From Camellia lanceoleosa (taxonomy: Eukaryota > Streptophyta > Magnoliopsida > Ericales > Theaceae): 64,000 nt of DNA. The notes under the pieces are model-generated. The model was not told where the DNA came from, did no database searches, and saw nothing but the letters and a program-made list of their open reading frames with translations. Below are positions 11,211 through 22,651 of the stretch, piece by piece (position 1 is the stretch's first letter; every line of letters starts with the position of its first letter). The DNA lies in contig CM045770.1 in assembly GCA_025200525.1 (NCBI GenBank), forward strand, positions 89,800,084 through 89,864,083. Reading direction: 5' to 3'. The position numbers and the translations under genes were made by a program.

Positions 11211-11822
11211 CCCTGCCGTAGACGCACCGCAAAGAGACGATACTCGTGACCAAGACTCGGCGGCCAAATACACAGTGTTCCAACCAAGGTCTGCGCAGTT
11301 CTACTCTGCGCCCAGACCCGTGCCTTGATCCACCGGTTCAGCCCAGCCCTTGGACCGACAGCAGCCTGGTCCAAATGGTTTTTTGGCTCGTTTGCACTCA
11401 TTTCAAGGCCGTTTTCAGTCATTCAAAAGCCAAAATTTCCAAAATTCTTCTAAGAATTTATCCATGGGTAATTTTCCTAAATTTTCAAAAGAAATAATTA
11501 GACAATGAGGCTATCCAAGGGTGTTACACAGTAAAACATCCAAAGAAAAAATATTTAATAAGCACTATTGTGTTCCTTAGGCTCGTAACTATTTTTACAA
11601 TACTTATAAGCGAAGTATTGGGTTTAATAGGCCATTGGGTTTTCATCATTGTTCTTACCCAAGGCAAGATGATCGATTTTTTACTTATCACAGGGGCCGA
11701 CTCAACAACTACAAGGCTTATCCTTATTAAGACTTGCTGTTGTATTTAATTTTTCTTATTTTTTTATTTTAATTAGTAATATCCACATTTGAATTTTTAT
11801 TGTAATACATTTTGTTTTTAGT

Positions 11823-12660
11823 ATGGCTATTAAAAATGCCATGGATTCTTTAAGAATTGAGACGCTTAATGGAAATAATTTCCGAGCATGGAAACGCCAC
11901 ATTTCTTATCTTCTTACACATGAAAAAAAAACATTGCACAATTTATCCACTTATAAATCAGATGATGATTCTAATTGGTTTCAAAATAAGTGGATAGAAG
12001 ATGATGCAATGGCAAAGGCAACTATGTTACATAATATGAAAGACAACATTAGTCCACTTTTTGAAGAACATGAAACTACAAAACAACTAATGGAAGCACT
12101 AGAAAGTAAGTATGGAGTTCGATCGGATACTCAAATTCAATTGCTCTTGGACAAATATAATAACACTCGTATGAGTGATAATGATAGTGTTGGTGATCAT
12201 GTTAATCAAATGAAATTAATTGCTAAAGAATTATCCAATGTTGGTCACTCTTTGTCGGACAAGATGCAAGTAACTACCATACTTAATAGTCTTCTATTGT
12301 CTTGGGATCATGTTATCACATCTCTAACTCATAGCGGACGAGAGATTTCAATGGTAACATTGCATGTACTCTTAGTTTGGAAGAAGAAAGAATGAAGCGC
12401 AGGCGTAAAGAAGGATTGTCTTCTAACTTGTTGATGGCACAATCTTCACCTCAATCACAAAATAATACCCACACACCATTCAACAAGAAAAAGACGACTT
12501 CTTTCAAGAAAAAATGGAAGAAGGGATTTCAGAAATGATGGAAGAAATCGCAAGAATGGCAAAAACAAGAACATCACAAGCATCAGATAGGCCCATGTTA
12601 CAAGTGCGGTCAAAAAGGTCATATCAAAGCCAATTGTCCTCAGAAGAAGCAGAAAAATGA
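11823..12660 (+). pseudogene. gag: copia gag with CCHC zinc knuckle (copy A)
   Basis: The open part (11823-12395, 190 codons) is a UBN2-type copia gag: L-R-I-E-x-L-x-G-x-N-F near the start, then W-I-x-D-D-A-x-A-K-A, a K-Y-G-V-R-S-D segment and L-L-L-D-K-Y. A frameshift near 12370 shifts the E-E-E-R-M-K-R-R-R continuation out of frame, and a TGA follows at the end of the Lys-rich stretch. The zinc knuckle C-Y-K-C-G-Q-K-G-H-I-K-A-N-C is at 12596-12637. Gag would package element RNA. The copy is broken, and differs from B by several percent, unlike the region downstream. Confidence 0.9.
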
Positions 12661-15600
12661 TCATAACCCTGTTGCCATGACAATTTCTGAAGCAATAATG
12701 CTTGAACTTTCATCAAATTCATGGTAGATTGATTCTGCTGCAACTAGGCATATTGTGCAAAATAAAGACATGTTCGTGAAGTTTACTAAAAAGAGGGTTG
12801 ATGAACATAGAATCTACATGGGCAACAACTCCTATAGTGATGTTTTGGGCATCGACAACTGTCAAATCTCTATTAATGGAACTTCCATTGTGCTTCATGA
12901 TGTGCTTTGTGTACCCAACATTCGCCGAAATTTAATTTCAGTACCGGTGTTAACCCAAAAGGGTTTAAGATTAATTTTAGGTTTAACACAGTATTAATTA
13001 AAAAAGGAAATGTATTAGTGAAAGGTGTAAGAGTGAATGACATGTACTCTTTTCCTATTGATAATAATAAAGTATGTATTTTTTATTATTTACATGTTTC
13101 TACTAGTAATAGTTCTTATTTGTGGCATTTAAGGTTAGGTCACATTAATAAAAATAAAATGTCTCAAATGTTTAAAAGTGTCTTATTGCCTAAAGTATGT
13201 TCCGATAATTTTGATAGATGTGAACCATGTATCAAAGGCAAAATGACTAGCAAGCCATTTTTCAAACATTAGAAATTATCGGAATTACTTAAAATAATTC
13301 ATTTGGACATTTGTGGCCCTCTAAGAACTAAAACTCATCGAGGCATGGAATACTTTATTACTTTCACTGATGATTAATCAAGATATGGACATATCTACCT
13401 TCTTAAACACAAATCAGAGGCAATTGAAAAGTTTAAGGAACATAAATTAGAGGTAGAAAAGCAACTTGTTCGGTCCATTAAACACTTGAATAATGATAGA
13501 GGTGGCGAATATGAAGCTATGGATTCTTTCTGCAAGGACAATGGCATAAAACATTTGTTTCCAATGCCATACACACCACAACAAAATGGGGTTGTAGAAA
13601 GACAAAATCATACTCTAATGGAAATGACAAGGTCTATGATAGCTCATGCTGATCTTCCTATTCATTTTTTGGGGGGAAGCTTTGCCCATCGCTTCGTACA
13701 TATTAAATAGAGTCGAAACAAAAGCCAAACCTCTAACTCCTTACGAATGCTGGCATGGTACTAAACCTAATGTTCAAAATCTCAAAGTTTGGGGATGTAA
13801 AGAACATGCACTTATTCCCAAACCTTTAAGGGATAAATTGGAAAGTAAAACTTAGGATGCAAGTTTATTGGCTATGTTGAAAATGGGAGTGGTTATCATT
13901 TTTACCATCCCGAACGTGGATTAATAGAAAGTAGAGATGCTATTTTTCTTGAATCCACTGATCTTGCTACTCCTATTGAACAAATTGAATTGCTCTCTGA
14001 AGTATCTCAAGACTCTTCTCTTCCTTCTTTGTCACATGATCCACATATTCTCCCAGAACCATCTAATAGTGGGAGGAAATGCAAATTACATTATGTTGTT
14101 TTACCTGTTTCGAATCCTGCGATAAGTGGGAGTAAGACAGTAAGACTTCCATCTACGTTTTTGAAAGATTATTATGTTTTTCAAGTTGAAGAACTTAATA
14201 ACTTAGTAGATGATCCTATTAGTTATAATGAAACAATGAGTAGCAGTGATGCTACACAATAACTTGAGGGAATGAATGAAGAACTTGACACGATTAAGAA
14301 AAATGATGTTTGGGAATTAACCGATCTCCCGAATGGAAGAAAATCCATTGGTTGCAAATGGGTTCTTAGAAAGAAATTCAAAGTAGATGGAAGTTTGGAG
14401 AAATACAAGGCTAGGTTAGTAGCCAAGGGATTCACTCAATAGCCTGGAGTAGACTTTGTAGATGCATTCTCCTATTGCAAAATTTGCCTCAATAAAGATT
14501 CTAATAGCGGTAGTAGCCATGATGGATTTGGAATTGCATCAATTAGATGTTAAAACAACTTTTCTCAATGGAGAATTAAAAGAGGAAATTTATATAATGC
14601 AACCTGATGGCTTCTAGAACCAAGGCAACGAGGATAGAGTCTACAAGTTGAAGAAATCTCTGTATGGACTTAAACAATCTTCAAGACAATGGTACTTGAA
14701 ATTCCACCAAGCCATTTTAGAAATGGGCTATGTTGTGAGTCCATTACATCAGTATTTATATTTGGAAAAATGATGACAAGTTAGCAATATTGTCTTTATA
14801 CGTGGATGACATATTGTTAGCAGGAAATTGTCCAGATATGATTATAAAAACCAAAACTTTCTTGGCATCTAGATTTGAAATGAAAGACATGGGTCTTGCA
14901 ACCTATGTTCTAGGAATTAGAATTTCAAGAGATAGAAATTCAAAATTATTATATCTAGATCAAGAGAAATATCTAGACAAGGTGCTCAAAAGATTTAATA
15001 TGGATAACTGTAATTCTTTAAGCACGTCTGTTTGCAAGGGACAAAGTCTTAGTAAAAGTATGAGTCCTCAAACTAAGTCTGATATTGAAGAAATGAGAAA
15101 TGTCCCATATGCTCAGGCAGTAGGCAGTAGGCAGTCTAATGTATGCTACGACAAGCACAAGACCTGACATCTGGCATGCAGTCGGATTGGTAAGTAGGTT
15201 TCAATCCAATCTAGGAAAGGAACATTGGCAAGCAGTCAAAAAAATATTCAGATATTTAAAAGGCACTCAGAATTTGAAGTTATGTTTTGGTTTGTGTGAT
15301 CTAGACATAAAAGGATACACTGACGTAGATTTTGCAGGAGATGTAGATAATAGAAAATCTACTAGTAGTCATGTGTTCTTGTTTGGGGGAACAACAGTTT
15401 CTTGGTTAAGTAAGAACAGAGTTATGTTGCAAAGTACACTATGGAAGCTGAATACATAACTTGTAGCACAGCCGTGAGTAATACGGTCTGGATAAAACGA
15501 TTTGTTGACAGTTTACAATTAGGTATGCTTGCCAGACCAGTCAATATATTTTATGATAATTAGTCCGCCATTTCATTAATAAAAAGTAGAGCGAATAGCT

Positions 15601-15776
15601 CTAAGGGAAAACATATTGATATAAGTTACCACTATATTTAGGACATAGTAGAAAGAGATGAAATTAAAGTTAACTATATACCCTCAAAAGAGATAGTGGC
15701 CGACCCTATGACTAAAAGGTTGTCTCTGGAAAAATTTAGAGAACATGTAGCTAATATGAGATTGAAAAATGCCTAG
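12661..15776 (+). pseudogene. pol: copia pol: PR-INT-RT-RNaseH, multiply interrupted (copy A)
   Basis: Order is copia-like. Protease: I-D-S-A-A-T-R-H near 12730, with a TAG just before it where Trp is usual. GAG-pre-integrase: W-H-L-R-L-G-H with C-E-P-C (13122-13240). Integrase: L-D-I-C-G-P, F-T-D-D and Q-Q-N-G-V-V-E-R (13300-13610), with stops after F-F-K-H and F-T-D-D. RT: K-W-V-L-R-K-K-F-K-V-D-G (about 14350) and Y-V-D-D (14799), with stops and frameshifts between. RNase H: Y-T-D-V-D-F-A-G-D through to a final TAG at 15774-15776. A 7-bp tandem duplication (15117-15137) breaks the frame here but not in B, where one 220-codon frame covers RT to RNase H. Confidence 0.92.
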
Positions 15777-16360
15777 CTAGGTCGTTTAGCTACTTATATA
15801 AGAGCATAGTCGGATGACTCTAGGGATGCCTAGATAACCGATGTTTTGCAACTCTATCTTCCATGGAAACATGTGTTTGGTCAGGTAATAAGATAGAGAA
15901 ACTGACAAGATACAGACATCATAGTTAGCATGAGATGTAAAGTCCATGATATGCAACATGCTGACTAGATGATGGTGTCTGCTTGATCAGCAAAAAGTCG
16001 TTGATAAGGTGTGTTAAGGAAAACCTTCAAGAATGGGCCTTAGAGGAAGTACTTAACAAAAATTTTGGCGCAGGTCGACAAATGAGGAATGTGTGCGGCT
16101 AAAGTCGTCAATGGTGATTGGGTATGGACTATGAACCCAACACTGAAAATTGATGTTGTTCATTTGAAATATAGTGAATTGAAGTCATCTGGAATGTATT
16201 GTTAGTGAGAAAACACATTCGTATGCACGTATGGCCAAGTCACTATCGGATGTTGATCTATGAGGTACATTCATAGATGAAAGTTGGCATGAGGCAAAAT
16301 TTTGGTACCGAGGTAAACATGCCCAACTCAGGTTTTATCACCAATATTATAATGTGATCA

Positions 16361-16369
16361 AGTGGGAGA
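16361..16369 (+). promoter_or_regulatory. copia polypurine tract
   Basis: AGTGGGAGA directly precedes the TG of the 3' LTR, the expected place and composition for plus-strand priming. Confidence 0.8.
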
Positions 16370-17204
16370 TGAAGGCATGAGAGATGATCACACCATAATA
16401 TGGTGCACTCTCTCACACCAAATCTATATTATATGGTGGTCTACAAACCTTCCCGCAAAATGAAACGAATAATTTTGAAGTTGGTTTGAATTTAAACACC
16501 AAGAAGCATTGTGTCTATTTGTAACAGATAATGACTCTTGGTAAAGGAAGTCAAGGTTTGTATAAATAGTTAGCAAAGAGGGTTCTATTTTGCATTGAAT
16601 ACCAACCTATATTGGGGATGTTTGGTAGGGCTTTTTTGAGCCAACTTATAGCTTCTGAATTTTAAAAAGTTATTTTGGACTGTTTGGTTAAACTTATTTC
16701 AAGCAGCTTTTGATTCTAACAACTTATTTTAAGTCAAAAAAGTTGATTCTGAGAAGTTAATCACCCCTTGCTTTTAATTATCAGCTTCTGCTATGGATAT
16801 GTTAATTCACGGTTATACTCTTAGATTTTTTTATTTTTTATTTTTTTAAAAATAGAAAAAGATCTAAATGGACTATAGAATATTATTATTATTTTTTATG
16901 AGAAATGTAGACAAATAGTGAATAATAAAAAATAAAAGTTAATTGAAAAAGCTACTTCACAGCTTATTTAACAAACATTACTCAGCAACTTAAATCTTTA
17001 ATCCAACAGCTACACCAAACAGATTAACAACTTCTGATTAAAGTCGTAATCTATAATCTGTTAAGCTATAATTTATAATCTGTTTTAACAATTACACCAA
17101 ACAGGACCATTAACACCAACTTTTTGTCTCTGGATTATTCCATCTTGCGTGATAAACACCCTCACAGTATTTCGATCAATTGCCATTGTCAAGTAAACCT
17201 TACA
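16370..17204 (+). repeat. 3' LTR of copia element, MITE inside (copy A)
   Basis: Starts TGAAGGCATGAGAGATG and ends AAACCTTACA before TSD TCGGT. Without the 495-bp MITE and its 3-bp duplication it is about 337 bp, matching the 5' LTR. Confidence 0.9.
16614..17108. mobile_element. MITE nested in the copia 3' LTR (TSD ATT)
   Basis: Compared with the 5' LTR (ctacattaacacc) the 3' LTR is interrupted after ctatatt and resumes at attaacacc, giving an ATT duplication (16611-16613, 17109-17111). Element ends are GGGGATGTTTGGTAGGGC and, on the other strand, GGTCCTGTTTGGTGTAAT. The interior is AT-rich and non-coding. It is also in copy B, so insertion predates the A/B split. Confidence 0.8.
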
Positions 17205-17423
17205 TCGGTGACAGTGAGGGTATTGAAAATCATAATGGAACACATTAATATCTACGTATAAATAATATAAATTTAGTCAACATTAAGTATTAACCTCTAT
17301 CCATAATTTTTCTTTTTCTTTTTTTTAATAACTTTTAGCCTACATTAGAACATCTCCAATGGTGTTTGCTAAAATAGCATTGCCATTGCTACAATTTGGT
17401 AATGAATAGTATTATTTTTCCAT

Positions 17424-17783
17424 TGAAAAATCTAGAAACCCTAGATGTTGATTTGTGATTATGTAACCAATTTTAAGCAGAATATAACAATCTCAATCAA
17501 ACAATAAAAGACAAATCGACACAATGATTTTACGTGGAAAAACCACAATTGGACACCTCCAATTGTGATTACAAAACCACGGGCAACAACCACAAAACAA
17601 TCCACTAAGAATATTTAAAGGAATTACACAGGTATACTCTCAATTACCTAGCGAATCCACGCCTAATTGAACCAACCTCTATGTGCCTCTTCCAACCCCA
17701 TCTTCACCTCGAATTGTCTTTACGATGAGCCACCTGAATCCATCAAGTTTCAGCTCGAATTCTTCAAAATCCACCAAGAACAA

Positions 17784-17814
<31 letters not shown>

Positions 17815-18112
17815 ATATAACAAACAAAACCTTTGATGTACTCTCTTTAAATCATGAATTGAATACTCAATAAAATATCAAAGAAAACTAACAAAATATC
17901 TCCAGATATAAACCTTAAGAACCAAAAAGAAGATCTGGAAGAATTAATTTAGTTTTGGGAGAAAACCAACTACTTATAGAAAACCAAAGTAATCCTAGTT
18001 TTGGAAGAAAACCAATTTCTTAAAGAACTCCAAAGTAATCCTGGTTTTGAAAGAAAACCAACTTCTTATAGAAATCCTTGTCAACCGAGATTGCCAAGAA
18101 TAAAACCTAACA
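17424..18112 (-). repeat. 3' LTR of non-autonomous element (copy A)
   Basis: 689 bp, bounded by TG and CA. Contains a (CT)n tract at 17784-17810 and several copies of the phrase gttttggRagaaaaccaa near its plus-strand right end. The homologous LTR is at 20551-21215. Confidence 0.88.
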
Positions 18113-18127
18113 ATCTCCCCCTTTGGC
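18113..18127 (-). promoter_or_regulatory. Polypurine tract of non-autonomous element
   Basis: On the minus strand a run reading CCAAAGGGGGAGAT abuts the TGTTAGG start of the 3' LTR, the standard PPT/LTR junction of plant copia elements. Confidence 0.85.
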
Positions 18128-19609
18128 AATGCCATGACAAAACACACCTAACAAATAAAATTCTAATCATCCTAACCCATTACAACCAACAAACACAAAC
18201 TTCTTTATCAAGATTAAGATCTGCAAAACAGCTATTAGTGCCACAATCTCCAAAACAACTATTAGTGCCACAAGAGTATATGAAAAAGCAATAAACATAT
18301 AACAAGATTATCTTGAAGCATGAGATGGAAAACATGAAAAGATACGGCTTGAAGATTTTAAGAACATGTAACATGGATAGATGAAAACTAAGACTTATGC
18401 ACCGACACATGACATGAATACATGAAATCCTAAGACACATCGGACAACATTAATCTCCCTTTTTTTTCACGAATTGACAAAGGAAGCTCAAACAATAAAG
18501 AAGCCAATGCAAAGCAACATGCAAACCAACTAAAGCCAATCTTCCTTACCAAACAAATCAAAGTGATCATGCGAACAAACTTTTGTAACAATAAACCAAA
18601 CTCCCCCTCACTAAAAACAACCACACACACTGAAAACAGTGAACAAGAAGAAAAGGACAAAAATAATATGATGGAGCGCATAGGAATTTCAGATTAGTAC
18701 CTTAATACACACAAGACTATCCAGAAGCACAATTACTTGAAAACACAATGTGCACAGTCTCTAGAAAATTCCTCATAAAAGAAAGTGATGTATTATGTGA
18801 AAAACATAGATCCCATGATAAAAATGTGTGTGTGACTCTTGGAGTTCGACAAACACAAGATTCAAATCCTAGAGTGATCTGATAGTGGACCTCCAACAAG
18901 AGAATCTAAGCACAACTAAGGAAAGTCAAGCCACTGGGAATCAGCGGGTATTTGGTGAGTAAAGAGGAGGCACCCCTCAATCAATGAATCTTTTATTTTT
19001 TTCTTTTTTTTTCACATCTTTTTCTTTTCTTTCTTTCGCACATCCCTTTTTTTTTCTTTCTTTTGCATACTCATTGGCAGGTGACACCCTCAAGAGGATG
19101 AAAAACGAACCAGAGAAACATGGAGATAATAAGGATAGCTCGTTGGTGACTCTGAGGTAGCCTTTTCCTCATGGCTGGACTGCAAAGAATAGAAGGGAAA
19201 GTCATGGAGATGCAAAAAGATGGAAGGTGGTTAAGAGACTCAACATCACCCATGATATGCTAGTATAGGTCAATTCCTCTAGAAAAGCAAAAGATACAAT
19301 GCCAGAAGTCCATAGAAAAAAATGATCACTAAGATGGAAGACTTCAAAATTTGCTAATCCAAGAATGTGTACAGAATGAGACATACTAATCAAAAAACAC
19401 ACACTCCGAAATGAGTAATGACCACAGAAAACACACACATATTGACATGTAATGGATATTTTCATCAATTCCAATATGCACCAAGGACCATTCAAAAATT
19501 TCAAGCTTGCAAAACCATACTAAGAAAATCTTTTTGGATTTTTTTTTTTCTTCAACCAAAGTAAGATAAAAAACAAACAGAAACCCAAAAACTAAAACAA
19601 CTAAACAAA
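18128..19609 (-). other. Internal region of the non-autonomous element, no pol seen
   Basis: Several short frames on both strands (up to ~100 codons) show no integrase, RT or RNase H motif. T-rich and A-rich tracts are frequent. It may be non-coding filler as in other large retrotransposon derivatives. Confidence 0.55.
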
Positions 19610-20480
19610 TTAACACAAATCAAGTTTTCTCACCCAAACCGCTTTAGTATGAACAAAGTTGTGAGAATAGCGGTTCTTGGGTGGTGTCTTGACGTTATGG
19701 TTCCCTTTGCTTTCAATGGGAACCCGTCTCGACTTGATTTCCAACTTCCTATTTTTAGATCTAGGCAAATACACTCTCCCATGCAACTTATAACAATAAC
19801 GGCGAATATGACCATACATACCGCAATGATGACAAATAAAAACAGGGTGTACCTTATTTTCTTTTACCTTACCAACTCTAAGAAGTTTGAGAAGTCCATC
19901 CTTATGTTGAATTTTTTGTTATCCCTTTCCTTGAGTTCTTATATCATGAGATGTAGATACACTCTGCTTTTGCTCTTTGTTATCACCAAAGCTAATGCCA
20001 TTCTTGTCACAACACATTTGTTGAGACCCAATGATATTCTCCAAAGTCTTTGATCCTTTGTTCCAAAGACCAATGGTAGCCATAGCACACTTGAGTTCTT
20101 CTTATTTCTTGATCATTAGTTCTTCCAAAGCAACTTGAGACATCTCGAGAGTTTCAATCTTTTCTTCATATGTTGCATAAATTTGTCAGTAGCTCATTCC
20201 TCTCTGTCTCACAAGTCAAGAGTTTTGCACAAAGAGCTTGTCGATCATTAGAAATCTTAAGGGCATCATTCCTAGCCTCGAAATCTCTTTTTTAACTTGA
20301 CATTCTCACTTTCACATGTTTTGAGTTTCTTTGTGAGTTTGTCATTCAATTTGAATAAGTTAAGAGACTCATTATACAAATTTTGATATGCTTGTCAAGT
20401 TCTTCATCTTCACTCCCCAAGGATTCGTCAAGTAGGGGTGGTCGAACCATAGAATTTCCTCACGAATTGAATCCATTATC
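19610..20480 (-). pseudogene. gag: copia-type gag remnant (copy A)
   Basis: Read on the minus strand, the start M-D-S-I-R-E-G (near 20475) runs into a long coiled coil and then a C-H-H-C-G-M-Y-G-H-I-R-R-Y-C zinc knuckle at about 19795-19837, followed by a basic segment ending V-W-V-R-K-L-D-L-C at 19610. In copy A the coiled-coil part is broken by frameshifts at sites where copy B reads CTG; in B it is open for 127 codons (55528-55911). The usual UBN2 capsid core between the R-P-P-L-L-D motif and the coiled coil is absent, suggesting an internal deletion. The layout resembles gag of the SIRE/Maximus copia group, with moderate confidence. Confidence 0.7.
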
Positions 20481-20535
20481 ACAAATCAAACAAGATCTCG
20501 TTCTAAAAGAATTTTTTGAAAAAAAAATTGAACGA

Positions 20536-20548
20536 CCGCTCGATACCA
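20536..20548 (-). promoter_or_regulatory. Primer-binding site, tRNA-iMet type (altered in copy A)
   Basis: The minus strand reads TGGTATCGAGCGG two bases from the 5' LTR. Copy B has TGGTATCAGAGCAGG at the same place, whose first 12 bases match the iMet PBS exactly. The copy A form differs by CAG to CG changes and is probably a sequence error. Confidence 0.8.
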
Positions 20549-20550
20549 AT

Positions 20551-20906
20551 TGAAAACTCTAGAAACCCTAGATGTTGATTTGTGATTATGTACCAATTTT
20601 AAGCGTAATATAACAATCCCAATCAAACAATAAAAGACAAATCGACACAACGATTTTACATGAAAAACCACAATTGGACACCTCCAACTCGATTAAAAAC
20701 CACGGCATGACACAAAACAATCCACTAAGAAAATTTAAAGGAACTATACAGTATACTTTCAAATACCTAGAGAATCCACGCCTAATTGAACCAACCTCTT
20801 TGTGCCTCTTCCAACCCCGTCTTTACCTTGGAATTGTCTTTACAATGAGCCACTCCAGAATCCACCGAAGTTTCAGGCTCGAATTCTTCAAAATCCACCG
20901 AAGAAC

Positions 20907-20949
<43 letters not shown>

Positions 20950-21215
20950 ATATAACAAACAAAACTTTTGATGTACTCTCTTTAAACCATGAGTTGAATA
21001 CTCAATAAAACATCAAAGAAAACTAACAAAATATCCCTAGATATAAACCTTAAGAACCAAAAAGAACATCTGGAGGAGTTAATTTAGTTTTGGGAGAAAA
21101 CCAAAGTACTCCTAGTTTTGGAAGAAAACCAACCAAAGTAATCCTAGTTTTGAAAGAAAACTAACTTCTTATAGAAATCATTGTCAACCGGGATTGCCAA
21201 GAATAAAACCTAACA
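20551..21215 (-). repeat. 5' LTR of non-autonomous element (copy A)
   Basis: 665 bp, TG...CA, with a (CT)n tract at 20909-20946 that is much shorter in copy B (56351-56360). Similar to 17424-18112 over its length but lacking part of the repeated gttttgg phrases. Confidence 0.88.
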
Positions 21216-22262
21216 CAAATTATAGCAATGGTGCTCCAATGGTCACATGCTATTTTGGCAAATTTCAACCAAATTTCTCACCAGTTTGTAGGTGTTGTTT
21301 GGATATAGATTTTCTAGTAATTTATTTATTTAGCCTTCGTGACCTTTTTCAACTATTTGTAATAAATAAATAAATAAAAGTTATATATTCACATTATACC
21401 CAACTAGAAAAATATAAAAAAAATTGAAAAAAATAAAATTAATATAAGTCACTCCACCAAAAACATACCACTAAAAAGAATTATTAACTACATTAAAAAA
21501 TACATTCTCCATAATTATTTATCAAGAAACAAGGACAAATTTCTTTTTGTTTTGTAATTTTTTTCCTTTTTTTTTTGTAGGAAAAAAAGAGCACAACAGC
21601 TCTTTTTGCATTCCAAGACACCATCCACACCATTAATGTTTTCACAATCCAACGGTTGATATGAGAATTCTAGGATCATCGTACCGCTTTCTCAAGACAA
21701 CCCACCTTCTCTCTTTCACATCTTTATTTTCATCAAGCCAGTAGGCTAAGCATCTCTCTCTCTCTCTCTCTCTATGTCATCCATCTCTCCATCTTTATCA
21801 AACCCAATCGGCTGATCAACATTACCATCATCATCCTAGCTTTACACGGTTGAATCTCCAGCAAAACAACACAATCTTCACCCTCTTTCTCTTTCTTTAG
21901 ATCTTATCTCACCATTATCATCCTACAAGCTTAGAGTCCATCCTCATGTACTTGTTCTTAGCTCCCAAAGGAAAACTAGACAAAGCTATTTCCCTATTAC
22001 CATTTTCTTGGTGACCTACCAGTCTCATTTCTCCTCTCTCTGATCTGTGTCTATTTCAGACCAAATTAGGTGAAAATAATACAACAAATCCAGAAATCTT
22101 TTGAGTTTTTAAATATTGAAACTTAGTGCAAAACCCAGGAATTGGTAGCACCGAATGGAGGGAGCACACCCCCAGACCCCAAGCGAAACCCGCTAAGCTA
22201 GCCTCTTGGGGTTAATAACCACCATCATTACACCACCACTGCCATCCTCATTTTATCTCCAC

Positions 22263-22651
22263 TACTTTATCCTTTTACCATTACCACGACCACTATCTCT
22301 ATATCTCCACCACCACCACCAACTCACTAAAACAATATAAAATTAAAAAATTACAATTTAAAAATAATAAATTTATGATGACATATGCTAATGAGTATTG
22401 AGAGTTGGAAATTTTTAAAATAATTTTTTGAAAAGAGGTTACAAAAGAGATTATACTAATGAAAAACAAATTAAATATGTGATAACAAAATCTCCTTTTA
22501 TAGGAGACTATACTAATGAAAAACAGATTAAACATATGAGATAACATATGCTGATAGGTATTGAGAGTTGGAAAAAAAAAAAAGAAAAAAAAAAAAGAGA
22601 AGGGATGGTAAAATTACCTGATCCAATCGTATTTGTCTCCACTTGATTTTA
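22263..22651. other. Spacer with a short direct repeat
   Basis: The phrase gRtattgagagttggaaa, preceded by acatatgct, occurs at about 22380-22415 and again at about 22540-22575, roughly 160 bp apart. Poly-A interrupted by G follows. No gene. Confidence 0.5.

Larger units (their letters stand above)
10218..17204 (+). mobile_element. Ty1/copia LTR retrotransposon, degenerate (copy A)
   Basis: TG...CA direct LTRs at 10218-10555 and 16370-17204 are flanked by a perfect 5-bp target duplication TCGGT (10213-10217 and 17205-17209). PBS, leader ORF, gag, protease, integrase, RT and RNase H follow in copia order, then a polypurine tract. The coding part carries several in-frame stops and frameshifts, so the copy is not autonomous. 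The 3' LTR has a 495-bp MITE inside it. The insertion split repeat unit 2. Confidence 0.95.
17424..21215 (-). mobile_element. Non-autonomous copia-type LTR element (copy A)
   Basis: Two direct repeats, 17424-18112 and 20551-21215, begin TGAAAA and end CCTAACA on the plus strand (TGTTAGG...TTTTCA in transcription sense). On the minus strand a PBS follows the 5' LTR and a purine tract precedes the 3' LTR. Between them only gag-derived sequence is recognisable (coiled coil, then CHHC-type zinc knuckle ending in V-W-V-R-K); no protease, integrase or RT motif was found in 18128-19600. It interrupts the GARCATC-type TIR element in unit 2. The target duplication is not clean (ccat versus caaat). Confidence 0.88.
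10127..22262 (+). repeat. Unit 2 of the old repeat pair, split by two LTR elements (copy A)
   Basis: Only 10127-10217, 17210-17423 and 21216-22262 belong to the unit itself (about 1.35 kb). The rest is the copia element and the non-autonomous LTR element. Joining these pieces gives the same order of landmarks as 6517-9354 without the 7.2-kb MITE and without 7883-9233. The right TIR of the GARCATC element is lost in that deletion. Confidence 0.7.

Noticed and set aside
11024..11422. 132-codon minus frame opposite the copia leader
   Set aside because: Shadow of the plus-strand leader region, not conserved in copy B.
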